DNA from: Leptospira biflexa serovar Patoc strain 'Patoc 1 (Paris)'
GTDB taxonomy: Bacteria > Spirochaetota > Leptospiria > Leptospirales > Leptospiraceae
Direction of reading: 5' to 3'
NCBI RefSeq assembly: GCF_000017685.1
Contig: NC_010602.1
Location: forward strand, 1,629,501-1,693,500
Length of the DNA stretch: 64,000 nucleotides
This document shows positions 43,051 to 52,603 of this stretch, piece after piece. The position numbers and the translations under genes were made by a program. Position 1 is the first letter of the stretch, and every line of letters begins with the position of its first letter. The notes under the pieces were generated by a model. The model was given only the letters and a program-made list of their open reading frames with translations. It did not search any database and was not told where the DNA came from.

Positions 43051-43756
43051 AAAGTAGATATAAAAGCGAAGAGAAAGCAAATTCAGTTCGCAGGTTGATC
43101 CTGCCAAGTGTATGGAGTAAATATTTTCTCTTTGAAAAAAAATCCAAATCATCTGGTTTCCAACCGGATTCAGGTCCAAAGACAAATAGGGATTGTTTTT
43201 CGCTACCAATCGATTGAGCCATCGTTTTCGAATCCAGATCACCCATACGATCCAAAACAATTACCTCTCCTTGCCACGATTCTAAATACGGTTTCCAATT
43301 TTGATTTTGTCCAAAAATAATTTTTGGAGTTCGGTTGTTCCCTGTTTGGCTCATACCAGTCTCTATCCAATCAATCCATTCCTTTGTATAAACAGGCGAA
43401 GTCCAATATTCCTTATTTTTTGTTTCCGTGGCAAAAAAGGATAAACTCTGGATCCCGTAGGCACCTGCTAGGTGTAGGATTTTTTTGGCCGTTTGAGGTC
43501 TAGGAAGGGAAAAAAAACAATGGATAGGAAGGGGTTCTAATTCTGTTTGTAATGATTTTTCTCTCTCCAGCGTGGAATAGGATTCATGGATTTCGATGAT
43601 GCGGAAAAAAAAATTTCCTAAATTAGGAATCACCACTTGCAGAGAATCACCAGGATTCTTTTTTAAAATGGATTTAATATGTTGGTGGCGTTTGTCTCGT
43701 AGGGATACAATCTTCTCTGTGTTCAATTCCTCTTCACGAACAATGATCCAATTCAA
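43040..43756 (-). CDS. rsmE: 16S rRNA (uracil-1498-N3)-methyltransferase
   Basis: SPOUT-class methyltransferase that modifies U1498 in the decoding region of 16S rRNA. 238 aa. The N-terminal PUA-like part (RDKRHQHIKSILKKNPGDSLQVV) and the C-terminal knot region with IVLDRMGD, LFVFGPESGWKPDDLDFF and LLHTLGRINLRTEFAFSSLLYL are typical. It follows the zinc-ribbon gene by 3 bp in the leftward direction and converges with, and slightly overlaps, the exported-protein gene. Confidence 0.92.
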   Translation of the reverse strand: MNWIIVREEELNTEKIVSLRDKRHQHIKSILKKNPGDSLQVVIPNLGNFFFRIIEIHESYSTLEREKSLQTELEPLPIHCFFSLPRPQTAKKILHLAGAYGIQSLSFFATETKNKEYWTSPVYTKEWIDWIETGMSQTGNNRTPKIIFGQNQNWKPYLESWQGEVIVLDRMGDLDSKTMAQSIGSEKQSLFVFGPESGWKPDDLDFFSKRKYLLHTLGRINLRTEFAFSSLLYLLFKN

Positions 43757-43759
43757 GTT

Positions 43760-44254
43760 TTAAATCTCAAAGTTTGGTTTTGGAATCGTTGGATTGGGTG
43801 TATCTTCGTTAGGTGATTGGATCTCGGGTTCTTGAAAGATTGGTGGTGGGATTTCCATTGGAGAGTTATCTTCGAATGTTGGTTCATTCGGTGGAATCAC
43901 GATCCCGGTTTCAACATTGGAAAGAGACCATTTCCAAACATATAATAACAAAATGGAAAAAAGCAAAATAGGAATCCATGGAATCTCTTTTTTCCCTTTG
44001 GTTTGTTTTGATTTTAGATAATCTATAGGTGCATACAATAGATCCAAAATTAAATCTTTATAGTTTTGAAGGGATGGTTGGAACTGAAAGGAAGGGAGAT
44101 CTTGTTCTCTGGAACTATTTTTTGTATCCAATTCTAAATCGGGATCAAACGTAAAACGGTGAGAGCATACGGGGCATTGGACCAAGATGGTTCCCTGAGT
44201 ATCAGGGAACCGTAACATCGTGGAACAATTCGGACATTGTTTAACGCGATTCAA
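43760..44254 (-). CDS. Zinc-ribbon (MJ0042-like) membrane protein
   Basis: 164 aa, unknown function. The N-terminus is a CxxC...CxxC zinc ribbon (KQCPNCSTMLRFPDTQGT...QCPVCSHRF), similar to the MJ0042 finger found on many bacterial membrane proteins. One transmembrane helix (about 95-115, IPILLFSILLLYVWKWSL) follows, then a Pro-rich tail (PPIFQEPEIQSPNEDTPNPTIP) outside the cytoplasm. It lies 19 bp after the putative fcpB gene and 3 bp before rsmE. Confidence 0.82.
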   Translation of the reverse strand: MNRVKQCPNCSTMLRFPDTQGTILVQCPVCSHRFTFDPDLELDTKNSSREQDLPSFQFQPSLQNYKDLILDLLYAPIDYLKSKQTKGKKEIPWIPILLFSILLLYVWKWSLSNVETGIVIPPNEPTFEDNSPMEIPPPIFQEPEIQSPNEDTPNPTIPKPNFEI

Positions 44255-44273
44255 TTAAGAACCTGTAATGTTC

Positions 44274-45119
<846 letters not shown>

Positions 45120-45229
45120 CTAAAAGGTTAATTTGAGGATACCAAAGTACGACCCATGGGCGTAAACAAATATCCTGTAAAAAGTATCGGTAAAATCCTC
45201 GGGAAGATTGAAGCTGAATCACTCTCTTT

Positions 45230-46480
45230 TTAGTGTTTCCATCCAAAATCTGAAAAGGATTCCAAATAAAATGGAAGGGTGGGAGCTACGAGCTGTTCCA
45301 AACGGTTCCAATTCTGTGTGACCCAGCGCCTTTCCACATAATCGCAATAGTCCTTGAGATTCCTTCCAGAGGCTCCTTTTAACAAATCGGCAATTTGTTC
45401 CCGTTCTTTTTTGTCCAATTGTTTGGCATAACCCTCCAGAATCTTTGTCCTTTCGTCTCGGTTGGGGAGGGGAAAATGGATTTTTCGGTCAAATCGGGAG
45501 AGGAGGGCCGAATCTAGGTCCTCTTTCCGATTGGTGGCCCCAATGGTGATGGTTCCTGTTTTTTCAGCAAATCCATCCAGTTTGCGCAAAAGGACGCTTA
45601 GTAAGTTCCTAGTCGCTTCAAACAACCCGTCTTCTCGAGAGGTCGCAAGCGAATCAATCTCATCTAAAAACAACATACATTTGGGAAAGAGGGCCGCTGC
45701 ATCAAAGACCATCGCCAGGTTTTGGGATGATTCTCCGTAATACTTACTCAAAATGGATTCAATGGGAACATAGACCATAGGAACGGAGCATAAATGAGAA
45801 ACAATTTTTGCCATACTGGTTTTACCAACTCCCGGTTCCCCTTCAAAGAGGACGGCCCGAGGTAGGTTCCCTGTCGGTTTTTGCCTTGTGAGTTTAGTGA
45901 TCTCTAGGAATGGTTCTGGTCTTTGCAGGGGAAAGACAAGACTTTCTAAAATTTGCTCCTTAACTCCATCGTACCCAAAAACGGAATCAAATCCGAGTTC
46001 ATTCCCTTTTGCCCTTTCGAGAATGGGGTCATACACTTCCACACCCAGAGGTTCCAAAATGGACCGCGGATCTTTTGTGGATCCTCCTTCCAGTTTTAAG
46101 AATTGGAAGAGGTGGATGATGGTTTGGATTTCTTTTGTGGAAAAATCTCCCAATTTGGAACATTCCACTTTCAGATCGGATTTGAAGGAAAAACGAATCC
46201 GAAATCGAGAACTTAAGTTTTTCTGCGGTTCAAATAAATTTTCACCTAAAGTTTGTAAGCTTACATACCCTTCCTCAAAATTGTAAATTCGGAAATTTTC
46301 GATGTAATTCCGAACAATACCAAGACAATCGAAGATCTTTTCTTTCCCCACGGCTTCCTGGCGGAACCGAAAGACCGTTTCCTCTTTTTCTTGAATGAAT
46401 TGGTAATTTGTCTGTTTGAGCTCTGTTGCAAACAAATCTTTTGCCTTAAAAAAATCCAGTGGGGTTGGGGAATTGGACAT
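45230..46480 (-). CDS. AAA-family ATPase
   Basis: 416 aa from the ATG at 46480; a TTG at 46516 would add 12 residues. The N-terminal 190 residues are of unknown fold. The AAA module is complete: Walker A GEPGVGKTSMAK near 210, Walker B CMLFLDEIDSLA, sensor 1 TIGATNRKEDLD, and arginine finger ALLSRFDRKIHFPLPNRDER. It belongs to the classical FtsH/Cdc48-like AAA clade but has no protease part or membrane helix, so it is probably a remodelling ATPase. Divergent from fliN (86 bp apart). Confidence 0.88.
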   Translation of the reverse strand: MSNSPTPLDFFKAKDLFATELKQTNYQFIQEKEETVFRFRQEAVGKEKIFDCLGIVRNYIENFRIYNFEEGYVSLQTLGENLFEPQKNLSSRFRIRFSFKSDLKVECSKLGDFSTKEIQTIIHLFQFLKLEGGSTKDPRSILEPLGVEVYDPILERAKGNELGFDSVFGYDGVKEQILESLVFPLQRPEPFLEITKLTRQKPTGNLPRAVLFEGEPGVGKTSMAKIVSHLCSVPMVYVPIESILSKYYGESSQNLAMVFDAAALFPKCMLFLDEIDSLATSREDGLFEATRNLLSVLLRKLDGFAEKTGTITIGATNRKEDLDSALLSRFDRKIHFPLPNRDERTKILEGYAKQLDKKEREQIADLLKGASGRNLKDYCDYVERRWVTQNWNRLEQLVAPTLPFYLESFSDFGWKH

Positions 46481-46566
46481 AAGGAACAAAATAGGGAAGA
46501 TTGTCTTTTTTTTCAAGGAAGGATTTTGGTTTCCTCCGACGAATAGAATGTAGAGGTTGTAGGATT

Positions 46567-47085
46567 ATGGGTGAAGGTTCACTATCACAAGAAGACATTG
46601 ACGCACTACTCGGCGGATTTAGCGGCGGAAGCACACCTGCGGGTGGTGGTTCTGGCGGAGGTGGTGGCGGTTTGGACGACCTCGATGCGCTCGTTGGCGG
46701 TGGTGGTGGGGACGATAATGGTCCATCCTTTGCCGACATAGCAGCAGCCCTTGGCCCAAGCGCGACACCTGCCCCTTCCAGATCCCAATCCAAATCCCAA
46801 TCTAGCTCTGGGAATAATACGGCAAATCTCAATCTTTTACTCGATGTTACCTTACAACTCACAATTGAACTTGGAAGGACTACGATGTTCATTAAAGACG
46901 TGTTACAACTCTCAGAAGGGACTGTTGTGGAACTCGATAAAAATATCGGAGAGGAATTAGACATTTTAGCCAATGGCAAACTCGTTGGTCGTGGGAAACT
47001 GATCGTCCTCGATGATTATTACGGGGTACAAATCACACAAATTGTAGATCCAATGGAACGATTGGGTGGGCCTGCGTTTTTATAA
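46567..47085 (+). CDS. fliN: Flagellar motor switch protein FliN, with a FliM/FliY-like N-terminus
   Basis: Component of the C-ring that takes the CheY signal and sets rotation direction. 172 aa from the ATG at 46567; upstream in-frame codons to 46501 look non-coding. The N-terminus LSQEDIDALLGGF closely resembles the CheY-binding peptide of FliM and FliY, then a very Gly-rich linker (about 18-50) and Ser/Pro-rich stretch lead to the FliN SpoA domain (about 80-170: LLLDVTLQLTIELGRTTM, VVELDKNIGEELDILANGKLVGRGKL, DDYYGVQITQI). E. coli FliN lacks the first part. It stands apart from fliM (55140). Confidence 0.94.
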   Translation: MGEGSLSQEDIDALLGGFSGGSTPAGGGSGGGGGGLDDLDALVGGGGGDDNGPSFADIAAALGPSATPAPSRSQSKSQSSSGNNTANLNLLLDVTLQLTIELGRTTMFIKDVLQLSEGTVVELDKNIGEELDILANGKLVGRGKLIVLDDYYGVQITQIVDPMERLGGPAFL

Positions 47086-47123
47086 GGTGATCTCTTTTTT
47101 ACCGGAAGAAGGATAGGAAACAA

Positions 47124-47579
47124 TTGGAACCGATCGGACACGGATACACAATCGAGCGAATCACAAATCCAACTGACTCGTTACAAGAAGACCTATGGTT
47201 ACGTTTACATGAATATAGTATTTCTAAGTTAGGTGACAAATCACTCGAATCCAAAGAATTTTTTGCCATCCTCGTAAAAGAAGGAGATACGCTCATTGCT
47301 GCCTCCCTTTGTTATTTGTTCTTTAAGGGACTAAACCTCCAACTGCTTTGGGTCGCTGAAGATAAACGAGGGCAAGATTTAGGGACAAAACTTTTGAAGG
47401 AGATTGAATCGGAAGCAATCAAATTAGGTGCCACTCTTATCTTTGGGTATTCCTTTGGATTCCAAGCTCCTAAGTTCTATTTAAAACTTGGATATGAAGA
47501 AGTGGGCCAAATTCCAAACTATCCGGAAGGCCAAAATTGTTACTTCCTTTGTAAAAAATTGACAAACAATTCTCCTTGA
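47124..47579 (+). CDS. GNAT-family N-acetyltransferase
   Basis: 151 aa. Acetyl-CoA binding motif A is visible as LLWVAEDKRGQDLGTKLLKEIESEA (RGQDLG, the R/Q-x-x-G-x-G/A loop), and the fold's last helix/strand as FGFQAPKFYLKLGYEEVGQIPNYP. Such enzymes acetylate small molecules or proteins; the target is unknown. The start is a TTG at 47124, 7 nt after GGATAGG. 38 bp after fliN on the same strand, probably co-transcribed. Confidence 0.86.
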   Translation: MEPIGHGYTIERITNPTDSLQEDLWLRLHEYSISKLGDKSLESKEFFAILVKEGDTLIAASLCYLFFKGLNLQLLWVAEDKRGQDLGTKLLKEIESEAIKLGATLIFGYSFGFQAPKFYLKLGYEEVGQIPNYPEGQNCYFLCKKLTNNSP

Positions 47580-47632
47580 CTCCATCCCTTCCAATTCACA
47601 ATTTGTTTTATATGTTCATTCTAGCCATTGTG

Positions 47633-47714
47633 TAGACCGCCTAAACGGTGAACTTGTTTTGGATACCCCGCCTAAATTTTATTAGGAGGCGGCTATCTCT
47701 TCGCAGGCGGTCTA
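47633..47714. repeat. Nested inverted repeat in intergenic region
   Basis: An outer 10-bp inverted repeat, TAGACCGCCT (47633-47642) and AGGCGGTCTA (47705-47714), encloses an inner pair CCGCCT (47668-47673)/AGGCGG (47687-47692), with further short alternatives such as ACCG/CGGT. The CCGCCT motif thus appears in both arms. It is GC-rich within AT-rich flanks, between the GNAT and RNHCP genes, and shares a GGCGGGG-type motif with the element at 38117. It may be a small mobile repeat or an RNA structure in the leader of the RNHCP gene. Confidence 0.5.
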
Positions 47715-47769
47715 TTCCCACTCATCCACTGTTTTGGTACCTCTTTTTGTTTTGCCGCAAAAACTGGAT

Positions 47770-48237
47770 ATGTCACGTAAACATGACCAAACAAATTTCC
47801 AAAAATTCTCCCAAAAAAGACGTTTTGAAGAGGAAGACGAGGAAATCCAATTCTCCTCGAATCAAAGTAAATCGCATCGTTACCGGTCCGATACGGAAGA
47901 GTTCCGTTGTGTGGAATGCAAACAGATGGTCTTCCCTCCAGGCTATGGAACAGACCAGAGGAACCATTGTCCCAATTGCCTGACAAGCCTCCACTTGGAC
48001 AATACGCCAGGTGACCGAAAGGCAACCTGTGGCAGTAAAATGGAAGCCATTTCGATTTGGGTGAGAAAAGGGGAATGGGTGATTTTGCACCGTTGTAAGG
48101 GTTGCGGGGTCATCCATGCCAATCGGATTGGTCCGGATGATAATGAAGCATTACTTTTGTCACTCGCAGCCCAAGCCATGGCCAAACCAAGTTTTCGATT
48201 GTTTGTAGAAAGTCCGGTGGGAGATCCACCGGATTAG
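47770..48237 (+). CDS. RNHCP-domain zinc-ribbon protein
   Basis: 155 aa from the ATG at 47770 (MSRKHDQTNFQKFS); frames upstream run into the inverted repeat. A Ser/Lys-rich disordered N-terminus (about 1-50) precedes a zinc-binding domain: FRCVECKQMVFPPGYGTDQRNHCPNCLTSLHLD, with the RNHCP motif naming the family, then HRCKGCGVIHANRIGPDDN. Four CxxC pairs suggest two zinc sites. Function is unknown; nucleic-acid binding is only a guess. A hairpin overlaps the last codons. Confidence 0.85.
   Translation: MSRKHDQTNFQKFSQKRRFEEEDEEIQFSSNQSKSHRYRSDTEEFRCVECKQMVFPPGYGTDQRNHCPNCLTSLHLDNTPGDRKATCGSKMEAISIWVRKGEWVILHRCKGCGVIHANRIGPDDNEALLLSLAAQAMAKPSFRLFVESPVGDPPD
48213..48233. terminator. Hairpin at the converging ends of the RNHCP and SPFH genes
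   Basis: TCCGGTGG (48213-48220) pairs with CCACCGGA (48226-48233) around GAGAT. The stem lies inside the last codons of the RNHCP gene and just past the stop of the leftward SPFH gene, whose transcript would run into it, followed by CTTTCT on that strand. A two-way terminator is plausible. Confidence 0.4.
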
Positions 48238-48254
48238 ATTGGTTAGGCGAAAAT

Positions 48255-49175
48255 TTATGCCTTCGGTTTTTTAGACTCTGTTAGGTTGGCAATGAGGGTT
48301 GGTAAATTCATAACATCCGCTGGGATGAGAATTTCTGTGCTCTCTTTAGCCACATGGAGGAAGTTTTGGATGAAGGCCTTTGTGATTTGTAATTTGATCG
48401 CAGACGCTCCGCCTTGGTCAGAGATGGCACCAGCGATGGCTTCAATCCCTTTGGCAGTCGCAACGGCCAGAGCTTCAATCTCTGTTGCCTTTCCTTCAGC
48501 AGAGTTGATCCTCCGTTGTTTTTCCCCTTCGGATTTGTTCACTGCTTCTTCTTTGAAACCGAGAGAACGGTTGATCCTTGAATCTCTTTCGCCTTCCGAC
48601 AAAAGGACTTGGGAACGTTTTGCAATTTGAGCCTTTTTTTCCTTCTCCATAGCATCTAACACAGATTTGGGTGGTACAATGTTTAAAATTTCATAACGAT
48701 TGACTTTGATCCCCCATGGTTCTGATGCTTGGTCGATGGCGGCGACAATCGTTGAGTTGATCAAATCTTTTTCACCAATCGTTTTGTCGAGTTCCATGGT
48801 TCCAATCACCGATCGCATTGTGGTTTGTGCTAGTTGGATGGCTGCGAATTGAAAGTCTTCGATACCATAAGAGGCCCGAACTGGATCGATGATCTTTAAG
48901 TAAATCACTCCATCCACTTTCACTTGTACGTTATCATGGGTGATACAAATTTGCGGTTGTACGTCGATGGATTGTTCTTTTAAAGTGTGGTAATACGCAT
49001 CTCGATCGATAAACGGAATGAGGATATGAAATCCTGCTCGAAGGGAACGTGAATACTTTCCCAAACGTTCGACAATGAGAACATCTTGGGCAGGTATGAT
49101 GCGAATGCATCGAAAGATTTTATAAATTACATAAATGGCAACAGCGGTCCAAAAACCTAAATAAACAAATTCCAT
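48255..49175 (-). CDS. SPFH/band-7 membrane protein (paraslipin-like), second copy
   Basis: 306 aa stomatin/prohibitin-family protein, anchored by one N-terminal helix (FVYLGFWTAVAIYVIYKIF) with the SPFH domain following: VERLGKYSRSLRAGFHILIPFIDRDAYYHTLKEQSIDVQPQ, and then a helical region with NRSLGFKEEAVNKSEGEKQRRINSAEGKATEIEALA. Such proteins form membrane microdomain rings and are usually paired with NfeD. It lies 1 bp after its close paralogue (49177) and has its own ribosome site GGAG. The two share the SPFH core and Ser-Glu-Gly-Glu motif, so they look like a tandem duplication that has diverged. Confidence 0.92.
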   Translation of the reverse strand: MEFVYLGFWTAVAIYVIYKIFRCIRIIPAQDVLIVERLGKYSRSLRAGFHILIPFIDRDAYYHTLKEQSIDVQPQICITHDNVQVKVDGVIYLKIIDPVRASYGIEDFQFAAIQLAQTTMRSVIGTMELDKTIGEKDLINSTIVAAIDQASEPWGIKVNRYEILNIVPPKSVLDAMEKEKKAQIAKRSQVLLSEGERDSRINRSLGFKEEAVNKSEGEKQRRINSAEGKATEIEALAVATAKGIEAIAGAISDQGGASAIKLQITKAFIQNFLHVAKESTEILIPADVMNLPTLIANLTESKKPKA

Positions 49176-49176
49176 A

Positions 49177-50097
49177 TTATTCTCCTACCTGTGGGATTTT
49201 GGTTGTGATTTTGGAAAGTCCTTCAAACACCCCACCAATATTGGCTAACGTTTCTGGTACAACGGTTGTCTTGGATGTTTTTAAGATTTGGCCGAGGGCA
49301 TCCAAGTATTCTTGTGTGATTTGTAAACTCACCGCTTCCTTTCCGCCTTTTTTGCTGATGGCTTCTGAAATCAGTTGTAAACCTTTCGCTGTAGCATTGG
49401 AGATGAGTGTGATTTCTTGGGCACGGCCGTCTGCCTCATTCACCAATCTGATTTTTTCCCCTTCGGAGATATTGATGGATTCTTGTCTTTCCCCAACGGA
49501 GTGATTCACTCGGGATTCCTTTTCTCCTTGGGAGATCGTGATCTCGGCACGGCGTTCTCGTTCCGATTTCATTTGGTTTTCCATTTCGATTAAGATTTGT
49601 TTGGGAGGGGTGATGTTACGAATTTCGTACCTAGTGACTTTGATCCCCCAAGGGTCTGTCGCACGATCAATATTGGAAACCACACGACCATTGATCTCAT
49701 CACGTTCTGAAAGTAGGTTATCAAAGATGAGTTTACCAATCTCTGATCGAAGTGTGGTTTGGGCAAGTTGTGTGGTCGCCAACATAAAGTTATCAATCCC
49801 ATAAGAAGCCTTTTCGCCATCGATGACTTTGAGATATAAAACTCCATCCACTTCCACAGAAACGTTGTCTTTTGTGATACAGACTTGTGGGTCGATGTCG
49901 ATGGTTTGTTCTTTCAGGTTTTGTCTGTAACGGATTTGGTCGACAAAAGGGATCATAAAATAAAATCCCGATTTTAAAACTCCATTCAAAACCCCTAATC
50001 TTTCTTTGATAAAAACACTTTGTTCTGGTACGATGATGATTGTCTTTTTGATGATATAAACAATTGCCAAAAATACAATTATGACGATTTCGTTCAT
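49177..50097 (-). CDS. SPFH/band-7 membrane protein (paraslipin-like), first copy
   Basis: 306 aa from the ATG at 50097, which has a strong ribosome site AGGAGG; a longer reading to 50130 is not supported. An N-terminal membrane helix (MNEIVIIVFLAIVYIIKK) is followed by the SPFH domain (VFIKERLGVLNGVLKSGFYFMIPFVDQ, VDGVLYLKVIDGEKASYGI) and coiled region with ERRAEITISQGEKESRVNHSVGERQE. The C-terminus (TTKIPQVGE) differs from the second copy. It is the middle gene of an NfeD-SPFH-SPFH operon. Confidence 0.92.
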   Translation of the reverse strand: MNEIVIIVFLAIVYIIKKTIIIVPEQSVFIKERLGVLNGVLKSGFYFMIPFVDQIRYRQNLKEQTIDIDPQVCITKDNVSVEVDGVLYLKVIDGEKASYGIDNFMLATTQLAQTTLRSEIGKLIFDNLLSERDEINGRVVSNIDRATDPWGIKVTRYEIRNITPPKQILIEMENQMKSERERRAEITISQGEKESRVNHSVGERQESINISEGEKIRLVNEADGRAQEITLISNATAKGLQLISEAISKKGGKEAVSLQITQEYLDALGQILKTSKTTVVPETLANIGGVFEGLSKITTKIPQVGE

Positions 50098-50190
50098 AAG
50101 TTTCCTCCTCTGTGACGATTGAAAGTACATGGACTTTCAAAAGAGAAAAGGGTTTTTTTATTGGATCTTAAAAAAAATGAAAGCTCCCAT

Positions 50191-50646
50191 TTATGAATCT
50201 ACTTTTTCTACTGTGAAGGTAAGATTTTCACGGGATAAGATTCGCACATATTCCCCTTTTGGAATTTTAGATTCTTTGGAAATGGCATCCCATAATGTCC
50301 CTTGGAATTTAATTTTTCCACCATGGCGACCCACCAAAACATCAATTTCGACCGGAACAATTTGATTCAAAAAATCATCTGTTACAAATGGATCCACACT
50401 CGATTCTGATTTAAAAAATTTTTTGATGAGGGAACCACCGAGTAAAATGGAAACAAAACTAGACACGACCCAGACGATGATTTCAGAATAAAAATCCATC
50501 GGAACCAAACGGGATACGATCCCAGTGAAAATGGCACCAACTCCTAAAAACATGACAAAGGTTCCAGGCAGAAGGAATTCAGAAAAAAGTAAGATGATTC
50601 CTACCAAAATCCAAAGGTAGGGAGTGTTTGCCAAAATCAAATCCAA
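50191..50646 (-). CDS. NfeD-family membrane protein
   Basis: 151 aa. I choose the TTG at 50646 (LDLILANTPYLWILVGIILL), 8 nt after AGAGG; the upstream reading to 50715 lacks support. Two or three membrane helices (about 8-28, 30-50, and 62-82) carry a C-terminal soluble OB-fold domain (VDVLVGRHGGKIKFQGTLWDAIS...KGEYVRILSRENLTFTVEKV), the NfeD short form. NfeD proteins are partners of SPFH proteins, and two SPFH genes follow 93 bp downstream on the same strand. No N-terminal protease domain. Confidence 0.88.
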   Translation of the reverse strand: MDLILANTPYLWILVGIILLFSEFLLPGTFVMFLGVGAIFTGIVSRLVPMDFYSEIIVWVVSSFVSILLGGSLIKKFFKSESSVDPFVTDDFLNQIVPVEIDVLVGRHGGKIKFQGTLWDAISKESKIPKGEYVRILSRENLTFTVEKVDS

Positions 50647-50741
50647 TGTGTGAACCTCTAAGTGAATAGACCTCTTGGATCGCTTCATGGCAAGAAAAAT
50701 AATACTTTGATTCAAGGGATAGGAAAAAGAACCTGTCTTGT

Positions 50742-51170
50742 GTGAAACGAATTTTGTATTTGTTACTCTCTGTTTTCCTCTTCCTTCAAGTATTTCCTGT
50801 TCCTCGAGACAATCCTCCTGTCACCTCTGAGATTACCACTTCTGAAGATGTGAAACACATTCTCAAACGAAGTTGTTATGATTGCCATTCGAACGAAACT
50901 GTTTGGCCTTTTTACTCCTATGTTTTTCCTGTTTCTTACCTTGTCACAAACCATGTCCAAGAAGGTCGCGATGAACTGAATTTTTCCGAGTTTGGAAGTT
51001 TGGCCGAACGAAAACAAAAGAAAAAAATCTACGAAATATGGGAACAGGTGGACGAAGGCGAAATGCCACCCAAGGATTATCTCCTTTTACACCCTAGTGC
51101 CAATTTGTCTGAAAAGGACAAAGAAATCTTAAAAAACTGGGCAAACGCTTTCAGTGAGGATTCGGAATGA
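50742..51170 (+). CDS. Heme-binding domain protein (c-type)
   Basis: 142 aa, GTG start. Signal peptide ([20 protein letters not shown]), then a Haem_bd-type domain with one CxxCH site: [43 protein letters not shown], and [28 protein letters not shown], the axial Met region. It is a periplasmic cytochrome-like protein, electron partner unknown. Its stop overlaps the argH start (ATGA). Confidence 0.88.
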
Positions 51171-52603
51171 AAGAAAAAAAATTATGGGGTGGGCGTTTTG
51201 ATGCAGCACCATCTTCGCTAATGATCCGCATTGGTGAATCAATCAGCTTTGATCAGGAACTCTATCGCCATGACATCGAAGGATCCATTTCTCATTCAAG
51301 AATGTTGAGGCGGATCGGAATCCTTTCGGAATCAGAACAACGTAAAATTGAAACGGGTCTTGGCCAAATCAAAAAAGAAATCGATTCTGGGAAATTTGAA
51401 TTTAAAATTGAAAACGAAGACATTCATATGTCGATCGAATCTCGCCTAACGGAACTTTTAGGTGATTTAGGAAAAAAACTCCACACAGGTAGAAGTCGAA
51501 ATGACCAAGTCTCACAAGACGTTCGATTGTACATCAAATCCGAAATGCATTCGATTTTAATATTGGTATATGATCTCCTAACGGTTTGGTTAAAAAAAGC
51601 AGAAGCCCATACAAAAACCATCATTCCTGGTTACACCCATTTACAAATTGCACAACCTATCCGTGCGTCTCATTATTTTTTGTCACATTTTTGGGCCAAT
51701 GTGCGGGACTTTGAAGACTTTTATTCTGCCTTTGAAAGAGCCGATGAGCTCGTGTTAGGTTCTGGTGCACTCGCTGGAGTCAATTATGAAACCGATCGGG
51801 AGTATTTAAGAAAGGATTTGAATCTGGCAAGAATGTCTGAGAATTCAATGGATGCCGTAAGCCAAAGAGACCACATTTTTAAATTTTTATTTGCTTCTTC
51901 CCAGTTTATGGTCCATGCCTCAAGGTTTTGTGAAGAAATCATATTGTACACTTCCCAAGAATTCAGTTATTTTAAATTGCCTGACCATTTAACAACTGGT
52001 TCGTCGATCATGCCGCAGAAAAAAAATCCGGATGTGGCAGAACTGATTCGAGGGAAGGCCGGCCGAGTGATTGGAAACCTCACTCACCTTCTTGTGATGT
52101 TAAAGGGAACACCTCTTTCTTATAATCGAGACTTCCAAGAAGACAAAATCCCTCTCTTCGACACGGTGAAACAAATCAAAATTTGTACGGAAGGAATCCG
52201 TGATATGGTGGAAGGGATCCAAATTTTTCCAGAAAATGCAACACGAAGTTTACGCAATGGTTTTTCGACAGCGACTGATCTTGCAGACTGGCTTGTGAGT
52301 GCCAAAGGAATCCCTTTCCGATCGGCCCATGAAATTGTAGGCGAACTTGTGAAACATTGTTCTATGAAAGGTTATGATTTATTTACCATCCCGAGTGGGG
52401 AAAGAGGCCAAATCCATGCCGTATTAACTGACCCAGGATACGAAGCTGCCATTTCTCTAGAAACTTCCTGTGACAAAAAAGATGTGTTTGGCGGAACCGC
52501 ACTCCCAAGACAAAAAGAACAAATCAAACGAGCGAAAGCCAAGTTAAACGAATTGACCAAAAAATTAAAACAAATAGAATCCAAAGGTAAAAAAACAATA
52601 TGA
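51167..52603 (+). CDS. argH: Argininosuccinate lyase
   Basis: Splits argininosuccinate into arginine and fumarate, the last step of arginine synthesis. 478 aa. The superfamily signature [12 protein letters not shown] is near residue 278; N-terminal LWGGRF and [31 protein letters not shown] hold catalytic residues. ATG start inside the stop of the heme-protein gene; its own stop overlaps the cyclophilin start. Confidence 0.96.

Noticed and set aside
45156..45233. A 25-codon plus-strand ORF (MGVNKYPVKSIGKILGK...) in the gap between fcpB and the AAA ATPase
   Set aside because: Very short, overlaps the end of the ATPase gene and has no convincing ribosome site; could be chance.
47648..47983. Plus-strand ORF in another frame overlapping the RNHCP gene
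   Set aside because: It starts inside the inverted repeat and its peptide is Arg/Lys-rich noise, while the RNHCP frame has conserved zinc motifs.
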